From Heterobilharzia americana (taxonomy: Eukaryota; Platyhelminthes; Trematoda; Strigeidida; Schistosomatidae): a stretch of 64,000 nt of DNA. The stretch covers positions 127,163,113 through 127,227,112 of the forward strand of contig OX104127.1 of the NCBI GenBank assembly GCA_944470555.2, written 5' to 3'. The translations under genes were made by a program, and so were the position numbers. Shown piece by piece: positions 35,401 through 45,370 of this stretch (positions are counted from its first letter, which is position 1; each line of letters begins with the position of its first letter). The notes below the pieces were generated by a model. That model was not told the DNA's origin. It saw nothing but the letters and a program-made list of their open reading frames with translations, and searched no databases.

Positions 35401-36499
35401 CATCTCTCACTACGTTACCTAGGGCACCGCCACCACTCGTTATTGGGACATCTTCGACAGGATTAATGTCGGACAGTGGACGACGTCCAGTCTGTGGTCG
35501 ATGCATAGTGTCGAATCTGGGACATGTTGTAAGGCAACTAACTGGGAGACCACTTGGTGTAAAGTCCTTGAAAAACTCATGATCAAGTACAGTGAACATA
35601 TTTGGTCTTTTTTCCGGGTTGGCATGCAAAAGTGAACGAATTAGCATGGAAGCACTGACCGACACCCGTATAGGTATGCGATATTCATTCTGCTTAATGC
35701 GTGCGTATGTTTCTTCCAGTTTATTGGTCTCAAAAGGAGGACTACCAACTAATAAGGTGTACCTGAAAGAGTTAGAATAAAGGAGCACATACAGTATACA
35801 GCCAAGAGACCATGAGTCTACTTCAAAACTGTGTCCACCTTTGCTTAAAACCTCAGGAGCGATGTAATTAGGTGTCCCACACAAAGTCTTCTTTTTCTCG
35901 CCCTCACGACTTATTCTTGAGGCAAGTCCAAAGTCACCTATCTTCACTTTCAAGTCATCATCCAAGAAAAGATTTGCAAGTTTAAGATCTCTGTGCATAA
36001 TTTTATTTTGATGTAGATACTGGCAGCCATGAACTATTTGCTTCATGAAGTACCTTGCTTCTGGTTCAGTGACATACTTTCTTCTCTTGTGCAGCTCAAG
36101 AAGTGACTATTTGAATAACTTAAGCAATATAACAATCCTACCCTTCGATTGCATATCTCAAGTAAAATATATATGAATTCACTGTCTTCAAAGTTCCCAT
36201 GGAAGCCGACGACATTCTCATGTTTTAAAGTACGATGAATGCTGATCTCCTGGCGCATCTTTTCCTTCTGCGATTCTTTGACCAAAGCGGCTTTGTTAAT
36301 AACTTTGCCAGCAAACTTCTCGCCTGTTTTCTTGTCTGTCAGCTCATAACACTTAGCGAACCCTCCCTTAAAGAAAGTGACGTCAAACAATAGCACATAC
36401 TTTTCCCAGAAATCGCCCACGTATAAACTCTCTTCGTCTTACAGCATCTACTATAGTTTCAGGGGGATCTTTAGGCTTGACCAACTCTTTGGGAGCCAT
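26122..36499 (-). CDS. PLK1: Polo-like kinase 1, seven exons, 626 aa predicted
   Basis: A Ser/Thr kinase that drives mitotic entry, centrosome maturation and cytokinesis in the animal PLK1 family. Exons (minus strand): 36499-36401, 36366-36142, 36106-35793, 35762-35341, 35308-34968, 33826-33710, 26484-26122. The joined length is 1881 nt, in frame, close to the about 600 aa of human PLK1. Kinase domain: GKGGFAKC loop (res 32-39), catalytic Lys54, alpha-C Glu73, HRD Asp148, DFG Asp166, T-loop [11 protein letters not shown] with Thr182. The linker has RRPLSDIN (306-313), a possible destruction box. Polo box 1 has [13 protein letters not shown] (Trp389 equivalent to human Trp414). Polo box 2 has [11 protein letters not shown] (His513/Lys515, the phosphopeptide pincer). 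The start ATG has G at +4, and RGRFLGKGGFAK splices cleanly. All key residues are present. Intron 4 uses a less usual donor. Confidence 0.93.
26485..28029 (-). other. PLK1 intron 6, distal part
   Basis: Intronic sequence of PLK1 without recognised coding or RNA content. The remainder of this 7225-nt intron (26485-33709) is filled by RTE-C and RTE-B. Confidence 0.7.
28030..29960 (-). mobile_element. RTE-C: old RTE LINE copy in PLK1 intron 6
   Basis: Minus-strand RTE sequence diverged from RTE-A/B. The C-terminal block [12 protein letters not shown]...[19 protein letters not shown] (28.4-28.3 kb) matches the RTE-1 block HVSNAEVRQRVL. The RT-region nucleotides near 28.93-29.0 kb and the linker near 29.4-29.9 kb align to RTE-A. 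The 5' end is missing: the endonuclease is mostly absent. It is head to head with RTE-B, about 25 bp apart. Confidence 0.7.
29985..33420 (+). mobile_element. RTE-B: RTE LINE copy in PLK1 intron 6
   Basis: Near full length. The 5' region at 30.0 kb matches the RTE-1 5' region (a shared GAAGTCGTACTGCTG block). Decayed endonuclease, linker and RT follow, with a [11 protein letters not shown] catalytic block at about 32.65 kb and a C-terminal region to about 33.4 kb. Numerous stops make it non-coding. It is antisense to PLK1. The stretch 30498-32997 is the inverted twin of RTE-A and shares its disabling mutations. Confidence 0.8.
30498..32997. repeat. Inverted repeat arm B (2.5 kb), partner 22886-25385
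   Basis: See arm A. At the left edge the last mismatches (two substitutions) occur within 30 bp of the breakpoint. At the right edge identity fades within the LYG/SYS codons of the RTE C-terminal region, although RTE-related sequence continues on both sides. Confidence 0.9.
33421..33709 (-). other. PLK1 intron 6, proximal part
   Basis: Holds the RTE-B 3' flank and the exon 6 donor (GTAAGTATG). Nothing else recognised. Confidence 0.6.
33710..33826 (-). CDS. PLK1: PLK1 exon 6: linker between polo boxes, start of polo box 2
   Basis: 117 nt, 39 codons, phase 0 at both ends. The acceptor is TTGATCAACAG and the donor GTAAGTATG. It encodes [20 protein letters not shown], which closely parallels the human PLK1 [20 protein letters not shown] segment. 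Confidence 0.93.
33827..34967 (-). other. PLK1 intron 5 (1141 nt)
   Basis: Begins with the donor GTAAGT after codon 467 (NLLK) and ends with CAACAG before exon 6. No gene or named repeat is recognised inside; short frames on either strand have no domain. Confidence 0.75.
34968..35308 (-). CDS. PLK1: PLK1 exon 5: polo box 1
   Basis: Encodes the acidic pre-polo-box linker and polo box 1 ([42 protein letters not shown]) to NLLK. The donor GTAAGT is clear. The acceptor CATTTCCAG is strong. The reading frame fixes intron 4 as 32 nt (35309-35340). Confidence 0.88.
35341..35762 (-). CDS. PLK1: PLK1 exon 4: kinase C-lobe end and linker
   Basis: Starts inside the LLVGSPPFE segment and runs through [20 protein letters not shown], then a linker with the RxxL-type box RRPLSDIN, to WLGELQKRV. 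The 3' boundary is the least certain in the gene because the consensus-looking donor GTAAGT would break the frame, while GTGTAG four bases on keeps it. Confidence 0.85.
35793..36106 (-). CDS. PLK1: PLK1 exon 3: kinase catalytic and activation loops
   Basis: Encodes [23 protein letters not shown] (catalytic loop), [10 protein letters not shown] and the T-loop to WSLGCIL. It is bounded by introns of 35 nt (36107-36141) upstream and 30 nt (35763-35792) downstream. Confidence 0.92.
36142..36366 (-). CDS. PLK1: PLK1 exon 2: kinase N-lobe
   Basis: 75 codons, phase 0 at both ends. Encodes [20 protein letters not shown], the catalytic Lys, the alpha-C helix ([17 protein letters not shown]) and the hinge EICNRR. 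The upstream intron is 34 nt (36367-36400). Confidence 0.93.
36401..36499 (-). CDS. PLK1: PLK1 exon 1: N terminus and start of glycine loop
   Basis: 33 codons from the ATG to RGRFLGK, splicing to GGFAKC. It is rich in Pro/Lys at the start ([14 protein letters not shown]), short as in other PLK1 N termini. The donor is GTATGT. Confidence 0.9.
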
Positions 36500-37428
36500 A
36501 ACAGAATGACAGCGCCACAAAAATTAAAATCACAACCCCGCGGTTAGCTACTGCGCTTGGTCCGCGAGTAACACAACAAACCAAGTCCAAATGTACAACA
36601 TTCAAAGTTGTTAAGTAACAACAAAGAAACTGTCACTTGTTTCTGCCTCAAGCCAGTGTGATCCTATTTTGGCAGTTTAATACTTGCTGAAGAGGCGTTA
36701 CGAATCCCGGAGCATTTATAAAAATGTAGAACTCGGGCACTGTTGTAGATTGTAATACCATGTTAGACTTGTTTTTGTATTTATAACACACAGTGACACG
36801 GCATTATTTACTGCACCACTGTGTACCACGAACTAAACAAACAAATCTAATATAGAATTGTGGAACAGTTCACGTAGACAAACCTGTAGCTTTTCTAACT
36901 CCAGTAGGTTTTGTTCAATGCCAAGTTATAGAAACTGAGGTTCGTGAGTTGAAAGCTCATATATTCTCTTCAAGTTATGAAAACTCAAGACCTAGACGAT
37001 TAAAGTTATTGTTTCTGCCGTGTTACGTATTGGTGGCCACATCACAGACATGGTTACCAAATGAACATTCTATACCACCTGGGTTTCGTAAATAGCTCTC
37101 TTGGTTGCAGAGGATGGTCCCAAAGCACTTTAAGTGCACCTTGACTAATTGCTTAGTTAATACGTGGCCTGTTATCAGAAAATGCACCTGTGCAAGGAAT
37201 TATCAGTTAATTGCACTTGAGCCAATCAGTTCAAGTTTCAAATTTCGTGTCGTGTAGTCAATTAAGGATGGTTCCCTGAGTTCTACGTCCGTCTTACTGG
37301 AATGCTTTGTTGCTCTTGAGTGGTAGCTGTTGTCTTCTTGGTTTCGAAGGACCTGAAAAGATAGAGGTAATCGATTATTAGTCTGCTCTCTGTAGGTAGT
37401 GCATCTCTCCCTGGTTTATAGATAACGG
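36500..37428 (-). promoter_or_regulatory. PLK1 upstream region, promoter not resolved
   Basis: The 929 bp between the PLK1 start codon and the Gypsy 5' LTR contain no gene. The first 120 bp upstream of the ATG are GC-richer than the surroundings and would hold the 5' UTR. No TATA box or trans-splice acceptor can be assigned with confidence. Confidence 0.35.
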
Positions 37429-37749
37429 TGTAGCGTCGCACACTTCTCCAAAATCAATAGCCTAGGGTTTGACGACTTTCAACATTGATGCTAACCTTGA
37501 TAGTTTAACTGAACTCACTAGGCTGAAGGCACCCGGTCAAGCATCCCCGCCATTTGGCATGCTGTCGTGTTACGTTGCACTGCTCGTATTCGACTCTCTA
37601 GCCAGTTAGTTGGAACGCTTCGGTATTTTGGCACAACCATCCATTCGACTACGCTACCGTGTTCTTCCTTGGTCTCGTATTCCTGGGTATATAACAAGTC
37701 CGAATAATTAGTGATTGGTCTTTGCGTCTGTCAAGTTCGCGCCAAGACA
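37429..37749 (+). repeat. Gypsy-1 5' LTR (321 bp)
   Basis: Starts TGTAGCGTCG and ends GCCAAGACA (TG...CA). It matches 43093-43413 with a single difference seen (G versus A at the tenth base). A TATATAA box lies near its 3' end, at about 37.69 kb. Confidence 0.93.
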
Positions 37750-37759
37750 AAGCATGAAT

Positions 37760-37778
37760 TGGTGAGCCCGACGTGATC
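37760..37778 (+). other. Gypsy-1 primer binding site (tRNA-Trp)
   Basis: TGGTGAGCCCGACGTGAT, 10 nt after the LTR, is complementary to the 3' end of tRNA-Trp (TGGTGACCCCGACGTGAT) with one mismatch. A partial second copy, GAATTGGTGAGCC, begins about 45 nt later. Confidence 0.85.
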
Positions 37779-37887
37779 ACATATCCCGACCAATAACAAG
37801 TATTGAATTGGTGAGCCTGTTCTACTTTATATTTGTTTATTGTTTTCATTTCGGTAACATTTATATGTCCATTTACTAAACTTTCTC

Positions 37888-38700
37888 ATGTTCGACCACA
37901 CTCCCAAGCTTATTCGTATTAAGCCGACTACGAACATGATCCAGCTCGTGCCATATTGGCCAGACAATGAGGAAACATGGTTTCTGTATACCGAGGCCGA
38001 TTTTCGAGAACAGGGCGTCTCAGATCCTCATTCTAGATATCTCGCTGTCATGCGGTCACTACCGTGGGAATTAAATAGACATGTTACGGCACACATGTTT
38101 AATCCTGAAGTAAGTTATCCTTATGCACTTCTTAAGGCCGCACCCCTGAAGAAAAGCGATCTGACAGATCGCCAGCGCCTAGACGAATTACTTCGTAACA
38201 TCGAGCTAGGCAGCAACTCAGCTACTGAAGTCCTCGCACACATGCGAGAAGTTATGGGTGCACGAACGTTTGACAATGGCCTTTTCCGAGAACTATTTCC
38301 CTCAAAACTACCACAACCGGTGCAAACCGTGTTGGTGACACCGCAGTCAGTCCCACTCGATGACCTGGCAGCCTCGGCAGATAAAATACTGGAGATTTCT
38401 AGCAGACCCGTCTACAACGTATATTCTGTCTGCGGCAAACCAGAGAGCCAGGATTCAGAGGCGACCAAGCTGTGCAACTCTGTTAAACAGTTGCTACGAC
38501 TTTAAATTCCTAGTTCACGTGAAACTCCACAGAAACGCATCTTAGTGCATCACAGCAACTAACGTGGCTGCCCCAAAACTAAACCTAACAGGGTGGAAAA
38601 CCCTGAATGGTGCTGGTTTCATAATACTTACGGAGACGAAGCCAGAAAATGTCGGAAACCATGCCGTTTTAACAAGGACACAAACTCGGGAAACGGTCAC
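37888..38700 (+). pseudogene. Gypsy-1 gag, capsid plus CHCC zinc knuckle
   Basis: The frame from 37888 encodes a capsid-like segment (YWPDNEETWFLYTEADF, then SRYLAVMRSLPWEL, APLKKSDLTDRQRLDELL) to a TAA at 38503. The same frame resumes after a second TAA near 38560 and contains WCWFHNTYGDEARKCRKPC at 38608-38664. This is C-x2-H-x9-C-x3-C rather than the usual CCHC knuckle and is typical of CsRn1-type gag. The protein packages element RNA. The two nonsense codons prevent a full product here. Confidence 0.85.
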
Positions 38701-38708
38701 GCCGGCAC

Positions 38709-39990
38709 GTGTTCACGGCAACCGTAGCCGGAGGAAACAACCGTTTGCTCTACGTCACCGACATTAAAACGAAAGTCCGCTACTTCGTCGACACCGGCGC
38801 AGAAGTTAGCGTTCTTCTCGCAACGACAAAGGAGCGTCAGCATGACCCATCCTTCAATCTTCAAGCAGCCAACGGTAAGGCAATCGCGACATTTGGGGGA
38901 CGGTATGCCTACCTCGACTTAGGTTTGCGTAAACCCATCCAGTGGATCTTCCTCCTTGCTTACGTCTCTATGCCCATGATTGGCATAAATTTGCTAAACC
39001 ATTACGATCTACTCGTAGATGCTCGCCGTCGACGACTGATAGATAGCAACACAAAGCTATCCATCGGTGGCACCACCAATGTAGGTCCGAGTTTAGCCAT
39101 CGTTAGAACCAAACAATCAGGCAACGCGTCCTACCAAGCAGTTTTGGAGAAATATCCAGAGTTGCAACAGCCGAAGCATACTCTTCCGTGCATAACCAGC
39201 AATGTTATGCATCACATGACTACCACAGGTCCACCTGTGACATCCAAAGCGCGCCGTCTAGTCCCCGACAGGCCCAAAACGGCGAAAGGCGAATCAGACC
39301 ACATGCTCGAACTGGGCATTATCAACCCATCAAACAGTGTTTGGGCATCACTATTGCATATGGTTCTGAAAACAGACAGCAACGGCTGGCGTCCAGCCGG
39401 CGACTACCGAAGGCTTAAAGCCAAAACAACTCCGGACTGCTACCCGACACCTCACGTTTACGACTTGACTGCAACCTTATGAGGAATGAACATTTTCTCC
39501 AAAATCGATTTGGTCAGAGCGTACAATCAGATACCTATGGCAGCAGAAGATATCACGAAAACAGCCATTATTACTCCTTTTGGCCTGTTTGAATTCCTGC
39601 GCATGCCATTTGGTCTTCGGAATGCAGCACAAACATTCCAACGCTTTATGGATGATGTCTTCCGTGGTTCGAATTTCGTTCATGTCTACATGGATGACTG
39701 TCTAATTGCGAGTCCAGATAAGGAAACTCACCTTAAACATTTGGACCCCGCATTTCAAAGACTAAAAAACATGGCATCACAATCAACTTACGGTAGTGTG
39801 AAACAGGAGTTGAATCACTCAGCTTCCTTGGGCATACCATTGACAACAAAGGTATACGCCCATTGAGAGATAAAGTGGCGGCTATCACGAACTATCCAGA
39901 GCCGACCGCTGTGAAACATCTCCGCACTCTCATTGGCCTGGTAAGTTATTGCCGAAGGAGTATCCCCAACTGCGCTTCTGTCATGAGACC
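38709..39990 (+). pseudogene. Gypsy-1 pol, protease and reverse transcriptase part
   Basis: Protease: VRYFVDTGAEVSVLLA (DTG active site). After a spacer comes the RT: NSVWASLLHMVLKTDSNGWR, then RPAGDYRRL. A TGA at 39480 replaces what is TGC (Cys) in Gypsy-2. RT continues in the same frame as [35 protein letters not shown] and [10 protein letters not shown] (catalytic YMDD). The frame is lost near 39.78 kb, then resumes as KVAAITNYPEPTAVKHLRTL and continues to MRPL, where a solo LTR interrupts it. Residues 39165-39418 are almost identical to Gypsy-2. Confidence 0.9.
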
Positions 39991-39992
39991 AC

Positions 39993-40743
39993 TGTAACGG
40001 AAAAATGATCTGTAAATCCCCCCGATCACCCTTATTTGATTGTATTGACATTTATTTTAACATTTTTTACCCCTCGTTACGGATGGTGTACCTTTGACCC
40101 TCGCCGGTGTAATGTTATTTGCTTGTTTAACTGTCTTATTTGACTTTACACTCGGTATTTGCCTTTGTATGTTTGAGACTTATTATGAATGTTTCACTTT
40201 CCTATTATGTGACGCTGGACTGTTGATAAGGTGATGTTGTTTTACTGCGCACGACATTTTGTTTTGGTTCAACTTACGGTTGTGCAGTGATTTGACTGTT
40301 TGTCTTTTGACTGTCCACTGGGAACGTTTGTTTGTTGATTTGATTCCTGTAGGCAGAGTTTCGATCCCTTTTGCCGGGAATGTTCCTATTGACCGACAGG
40401 TACTTAACAGTTGTATTTTTTTAACCAGTTTTTACCGTGTAGTACGTGTTTGTACCCGAGAACGTTTTGGACTGTATAGTTACCCAACGGCACTGTTGAG
40501 GTATTTTTGTAATTTGACATAACTTATTGTTGCTTTGATAGTACCACAGATTTTGTTACGAATCTACTATTGAATTACTACAAACCGTGTTTTGATATTT
40601 TGATCCAACTTTTGACTGTGCGTCACTCGCGGAAGTTAGGAAGCTATACAGTAGAACGCAGGAACTAGTGAGATTCAAGTCAGTTGGCACCGCCTAGTTA
40701 TTTCCCGCGTTCAAGCCAAGATTATTGGATTCTGGCAGCTACA
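39993..40743 (+). repeat. Solo LTR (751 bp) nested in Gypsy-1 pol
   Basis: Starts TGTAACGG and ends GCAGCTACA. It is flanked by ACCAC (39988-39992) and ACCAT (40744-40748), a 5-bp target-site duplication with one substitution. Removing it restores the MRPLTDLLRG reading of pol. A second member of the family lies at 47253-48009. Confidence 0.85.
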
Positions 40744-42595
40744 ACCATTAACAGATCTACTTCGAGGAACTGCGAAGTTCGTGGCTCTGGACAACGCAGC
40801 TAGACTTGTTTTCTCTAAAGTCAAGGAAGCCATTTCAAATGCAACCATGTCTATGCATCACGACCCCAATGCTCCCATGAGTATTACTGCTGATGCATCT
40901 GATTCAGCAATTGGGACAGTTTTGCAACAATTAACTGACAACCAGTGGCAACCGTTAGCCTTTTTCTCGCGGTGGCCGCAAGATGTGGAAACAAGATACA
41001 GTACATTTGGTAGGGAACTCCTAGCTATGTACTGTTCTGTACGCCACCTTCGACATTCGGTGGAAGGTCGTGATTTCATTATTTTCACACACCGCAAACC
41101 GTTAACGTTTTCCCTCAGCTCGGCGTCTGGCAAATACTCCCCGCGTGAGTCGCGACAGCTGGATTACATTTCCCAGTTCACGTCAGACATCCGCCACATT
41201 CCTGGAGCAAACAACTCCGCAGCCGACGCACTATCTCGAATAGCTTCGATAAACTATATCGAGGGTATTGATCTCGTTGAACTAGCTCGGTGTCAAAAGG
41301 AAGACCTTAAGCTGCATCGTGAGTTGTCGTCCACAACTCTCAAACTGCGACTTTGTCCTGTTGGATCAGACGAGGATGCAATTTTGTGCGATGTACCTGC
41401 TAGTCAACCACGCCCAATAGTTCCGAAGAGTTGTCGACACAACGTCTTCAATACGTTGCACAAACTCCGTCATCCAGGTGTACGAGCCACCATTAGGCTT
41501 ATCGCACATCGTTTCTTCTGGCCTGGGATGAACAAAGACCTTAAAGAGTGAACTCAGTCGTGCTTAGCTTGTCAAAAGTGCAAAGTCATGCGACACACGA
41601 AAAGCCCTTTAGGCTCTTTTCTAGCCCCAGATATGCGTTTCTACCATATCCATGTAGATGTTGTAGGACCCCTACTAGAATAGAATGGATGTACCTACCT
41701 TTTCACTTGTGTTGATCGTTTCACACGATGGCCGGAAGCAGTACCTATTAAAGATATCACTGCCGAAACAGTTGCTCGTGTTTTCGTCGAAAGATGGATC
41801 GCGAACTTCGGATGTCCATCTTGCGTCACAACCGACCGTGGGCGACAATTTGAGTGTGGATTATTTCACACTCTAACGACACTTTTAGGTTGTACCCGGT
41901 TCAGAACGACAGCCTACTATCCACAAGCAAATGGCATGGTAGAGCGTCTCCATCGACAGCTGAAAGCTTCCCCTTCAGCTGCAAACATACCTCAGTGGAC
42001 CGAGGCTCTGCATCTAGTCCTGCTAGGTATTCGTAACGCGTTGAAAGTTGATGCTGGATGTACCCCTGCAGAACTTGTCTATGGGACCACTCTTCGCCTA
42101 CCAGGTGAGTTTGTTTCTCCTTCAACTTTCAAACATGTTTCCGACAGGGCATAGTGAGTGGCTAGATTTGCAAACGCAATGCGTTCAGTTAGGCCTTCTC
42201 CGGTTAGACCTCAAACGACTGATGTCTTCGCTCACCCCGGTTTACAAAAGATATCACACGTGTTTATTCGCCACGACGCCGTTCGTCGACCACTCGAACC
42301 ACCCTACGACGGGCCATTCAAAGTGATCAAGCGACACGAGAAATTCCACATAATTGAGCGAGACGGACGTGAAGATACTGTCAGTATCGGCCGTTTGAAA
42401 CCAGCTTATTTCGAGGGCAACCCCATTATAAGTGACGTTGCAGCCCGCTACAGCAGACCGGCGGATAGCTCAGTTATCGAAATTCTTGACGATGTGCCTG
42501 GTAATGCACTGTTGCAACAACCATCGACGCAACAGAAAAGACGATCAGGTCGAACCGTCAGGTTCTCGGAGTATTTGAAGTCGTATTCAACTTAG
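40744..42595 (+). pseudogene. Gypsy-1 pol, RNase H and integrase part
   Basis: RNase H: MSITADASDSAIGTVLQQ, FFSRWPQDVETRYSTFGREL and IFTHRKPLTF (the usual TDHKPL has become THRKPL, with the catalytic Asp replaced). Integrase zinc finger: LHKLRHPGV...CLACQKC (HHCC). DDE core: [17 protein letters not shown] and [17 protein letters not shown]. The C-terminal domain carries PPYDGPFKVIKR and a basic tail to 42595. Nonsense codons fall at about 41549, 41681 and 42152, but the frame is otherwise continuous. Confidence 0.9.
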
Positions 42596-43092
42596 CGGTG
42601 TGAAATAAAATGTGCCAACCATATTTTTTACTGACAAATTTTTTTCCGAGGCGCTATTTTTATTATTTGCCGGCAATGCGCAAACCCTCGTGCACTTTGC
42701 CCCTTCATATCAGTTTTATTACAATGTAATGAAACTTTAAAAAAACGGTGAAAATAAGCGTAAGTTTTTATTTTTCGATATACTGATACATAAATAATTC
42801 CCATTTTTACGAAACATTTTCATGGTATTAAAGACTTTTATTGATATTCCAGGTGCAACTAGCACCGGACGAAACTCAAAAAAGGAACTGAGGACCGCTG
42901 TCGACGTACAATTCGATTTATTGCATTTTATTTTTTAATTGCCACGACACCCTAGAATAAGTTCAGACAACTATGGTCCACTTCACGCAGTGAGCCCATC
43001 GGAAGAGTTCTACCAGTGGAGAAACCACTGGGTTTTTACTTCCGGCTGGCATCGTCTTGGGGTCCTCACGAACCCACTAGGGGGGAGTGATC
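42596..43092 (+). other. Gypsy-1 3' untranslated region and polypurine tract
   Basis: AT-rich, non-coding. The run AGGGGGGAG at about 43079-43087, just before the 3' LTR, is the likely polypurine primer for plus-strand synthesis. Confidence 0.7.
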
Positions 43093-43413
43093 TGTAGCGT
43101 CACACACTTCTCCAAAATCAATAGCCTAGGGTTTGACGACTTTCAACATTGATGCTAACCTTGATAGTTTAACTGAACTCACTAGGCTGAAGGCACCCGG
43201 TCAAGCATCCCCGCCATTTGGCATGCTGTCGTGTTACGTTGCACTGCTCGTATTCGACTCTCTAGCCAGTTAGTTGGAACGCTTCGGTATTTTGGCACAA
43301 CCATCCATTCGACTACGCTACCGTGTTCTTCCTTGGTCTCGTATTCCTGGGTATATAACAAGTCCGAATAATTAGTGATTGGTCTTTGCGTCTGTCAAGT
43401 TCGCGCCAAGACA
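43093..43413 (+). repeat. Gypsy-1 3' LTR (321 bp)
   Basis: Same length and ends as the 5' LTR, with one substitution noticed. It is directly followed by a CR1-like LINE fragment. Confidence 0.93.
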
Positions 43414-43449
43414 AATCCTAAAACGGAAAGTTCCTCGAGTACAGCCCAT

Positions 43450-44170
43450 TGGCTTCACAAGTCTCTTAACGTGCACCTAACCTCCTTTCGAAAGTATCAG
43501 GGGGTGGGGCTGCAACAACTTCTGAAGGAACAGAGTTCCACAGTTCGCAACCTCTAACTGCAAACTAGTTAGCCCGGATCATTGAACGTGCTTTCTCGGG
43601 CTCCACTCTTAGCGGGGGACCCGTAGGTGGGCATTTTTGATTAAAGCTTAAGCGAGATCTGCTAGGATGAAGGGGATCATAGGCAGTACCATACGTCTCG
43701 GTCACATCATCTCTGATCCTCCGCTATAGAGTCCTCACACTGTAGTGAAAAGGGCAGAAGTTAGGCTCCTCGAAAATCACGAAATGAACCCCAAGGCTCC
43801 ATAGTCTGCGTTTGCTGCAAGCTGACAATGGGCAGAGGCTCCAAGTGCATCACTCGAAGTTGCTCCCGAATATTTCTACATGTGTGGGTGACAGATATTC
43901 ATTTCAACCAACGAATAAGAACTGAAACCATTCTTATATTTCTCAACAATCGTTATCCTACACTTCCCCGAATAGAAAAGAAACAAGTATTCCGAAGTCC
44001 AACTTACGACTGGAAAGGTCCTCCTGGATGACCGAAATATCCGTCGGCACCTGCATTTCCTTCCATATCTTCAAATCATCAGCATGTAATAAGGAGTGAG
44101 GGCTGGGGGATCCTGGTAGGTGGACTAAGAATACAGCACACTGTCCAGCATAGGGAACCAATTAGATTAA
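43450..44170 (-). mobile_element. CR1-like LINE fragment between the two Gypsy copies
   Basis: Minus-strand text LLHADDLKIWKEMQVPTDIS, then VIQEDLSS (44.1-44.0 kb), is the RT catalytic block of CR1/Jockey-type LINEs (usually FADDLKIW). The conserved C-terminal end VRGCELWNSVPSEVVAAPPP lies at 43.56-43.49 kb. The sequence between is frame-broken. The element is 5' truncated. Confidence 0.75.
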
Positions 44171-44278
44171 GAGGAACCACCCCCAACTTTCTGCAGCCTC
44201 ATGTAAAGATAACCCCCAAGCCAACTTGGTGACCTCCGTGTACATCCATAAACTAAAGTTTCCTGCCCAGTATATCAC

Positions 44279-44608
44279 TGTAGCGTCGTATACTTCCGCA
44301 GGCTCAGTGGCTCGGGGTTCGATGAGTTTCAACACTGGCATTTATGGTTTTATCGGACTCACTAAGCAGAAGGCACACGGTCAAGCATCCACACTATTTG
44401 GTACGCTGCCATGTCACGTCGAACTGCTCGCAACTGACTATTCAGCCGGATAGCTGGAAAGCATCAGTATTTTGGCACGACCTCGAAAGTACACCATTCC
44501 ATCTGATTAAGTTATTGTCTTCTTCCTCGATTTCGTACTTGTGTGTATTTTACAAGTACTAAGTAATTGTCGATTGGCCTCTGCGCCCGTCAAGCCCGCA
44601 CAAGAACA
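44279..44608 (+). repeat. Gypsy-2 LTR (about 330 bp, diverged)
   Basis: Begins TGTAGCGTCGTATACTTCC and ends CAAGAACA. It aligns with the Gypsy-1 LTR at roughly 70-75% and is followed by a degenerate tRNA-Trp primer site (TGGTGGGCTC at 44620). Confidence 0.8.
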
Positions 44609-45370
44609 GTTCCTGAATTGGTGGGCTCATTCCTCTTCATACCCAAATATCGTTTTCACTTTGACAACCGCTGTATGTCCGCATATAACTCCTTTCCATG
44701 TCCAACCGTGCTCCAAAACTTATCCGCATCAAACCGACAATGGACACTGACCAGCTCGTGCCATACCGGTCAGACAATGGAGAAACATGGTTTCTGTTTG
44801 TCGAGGCAGGTTTGTGAGAGCCGAAAGTGGCAGATCCGCATTCTCGTTTTCTTGCTGTCATAAATTCACTACTGCGGGAATTAAACAGGCACCACCCAGT
44901 GTATACGTTTAGCCCTGAAGCTAGTGATCCCCATGAACTTCTCAAAGCTGAGCCTCTGAAGAAAAGTGATCTCACAGATCGCTAGCACCCTGACGAATTG
45001 CTTAGTAACATCTAGCCAGGCAGCACTCAGCTACTGACGTCCTTGCACGCATGCGAGGTGTTGCAGGCCCACGAAAGTTTGACAGTGGTCTTTTCCGAGA
45101 ACCGCTTCTCTCGAAACTACCACGACCGGTGCAAACCGTGTAAGAGGCACTTCATTCGGTTACACTAGATAACTTGGTAGCTTCAGCAAACAGAATATCG
45201 AAGATCTCTAGAAGATTTGTCCTCAACGTACATTCGGTCTGCAAAAACCCGGGAGCCAGGATCTAGAAGTAACAGAGCTATGCAAATCCGTCAAACAGCT
45301 GCTACAAACCCAAGCCCCAGACCACGTAGCACAACGCAGAAACTCGTCTCAGTTCATCGCTACAGCCCTC

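Larger units (their letters stand above)
37429..43413 (+). mobile_element. Gypsy-1: Ty3/Gypsy element of the CsRn1 type, inactivated
   Basis: Full-length LTR retrotransposon order: LTR, tRNA-Trp primer site, gag, protease, RT, RNase H, integrase, GPY/F-like end, polypurine tract, LTR. CsRn1-clade assignment rests on the tRNA-Trp primer and the CHCC gag knuckle, both known for that flukeborne clade. Lesions: two in-frame stops in gag, a stop at 39480, a frameshift near 39.78 kb, a 751-bp solo LTR at 39993, and stops at about 41549, 41681 and 42152. No matching target-site duplication is seen outside the LTRs. Confidence 0.92.

Noticed and set aside
37420..43420. Target-site duplication of Gypsy-1
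   Set aside because: The bases flanking the two LTRs (AACGG before, AATCC after) do not match, so none is claimed.
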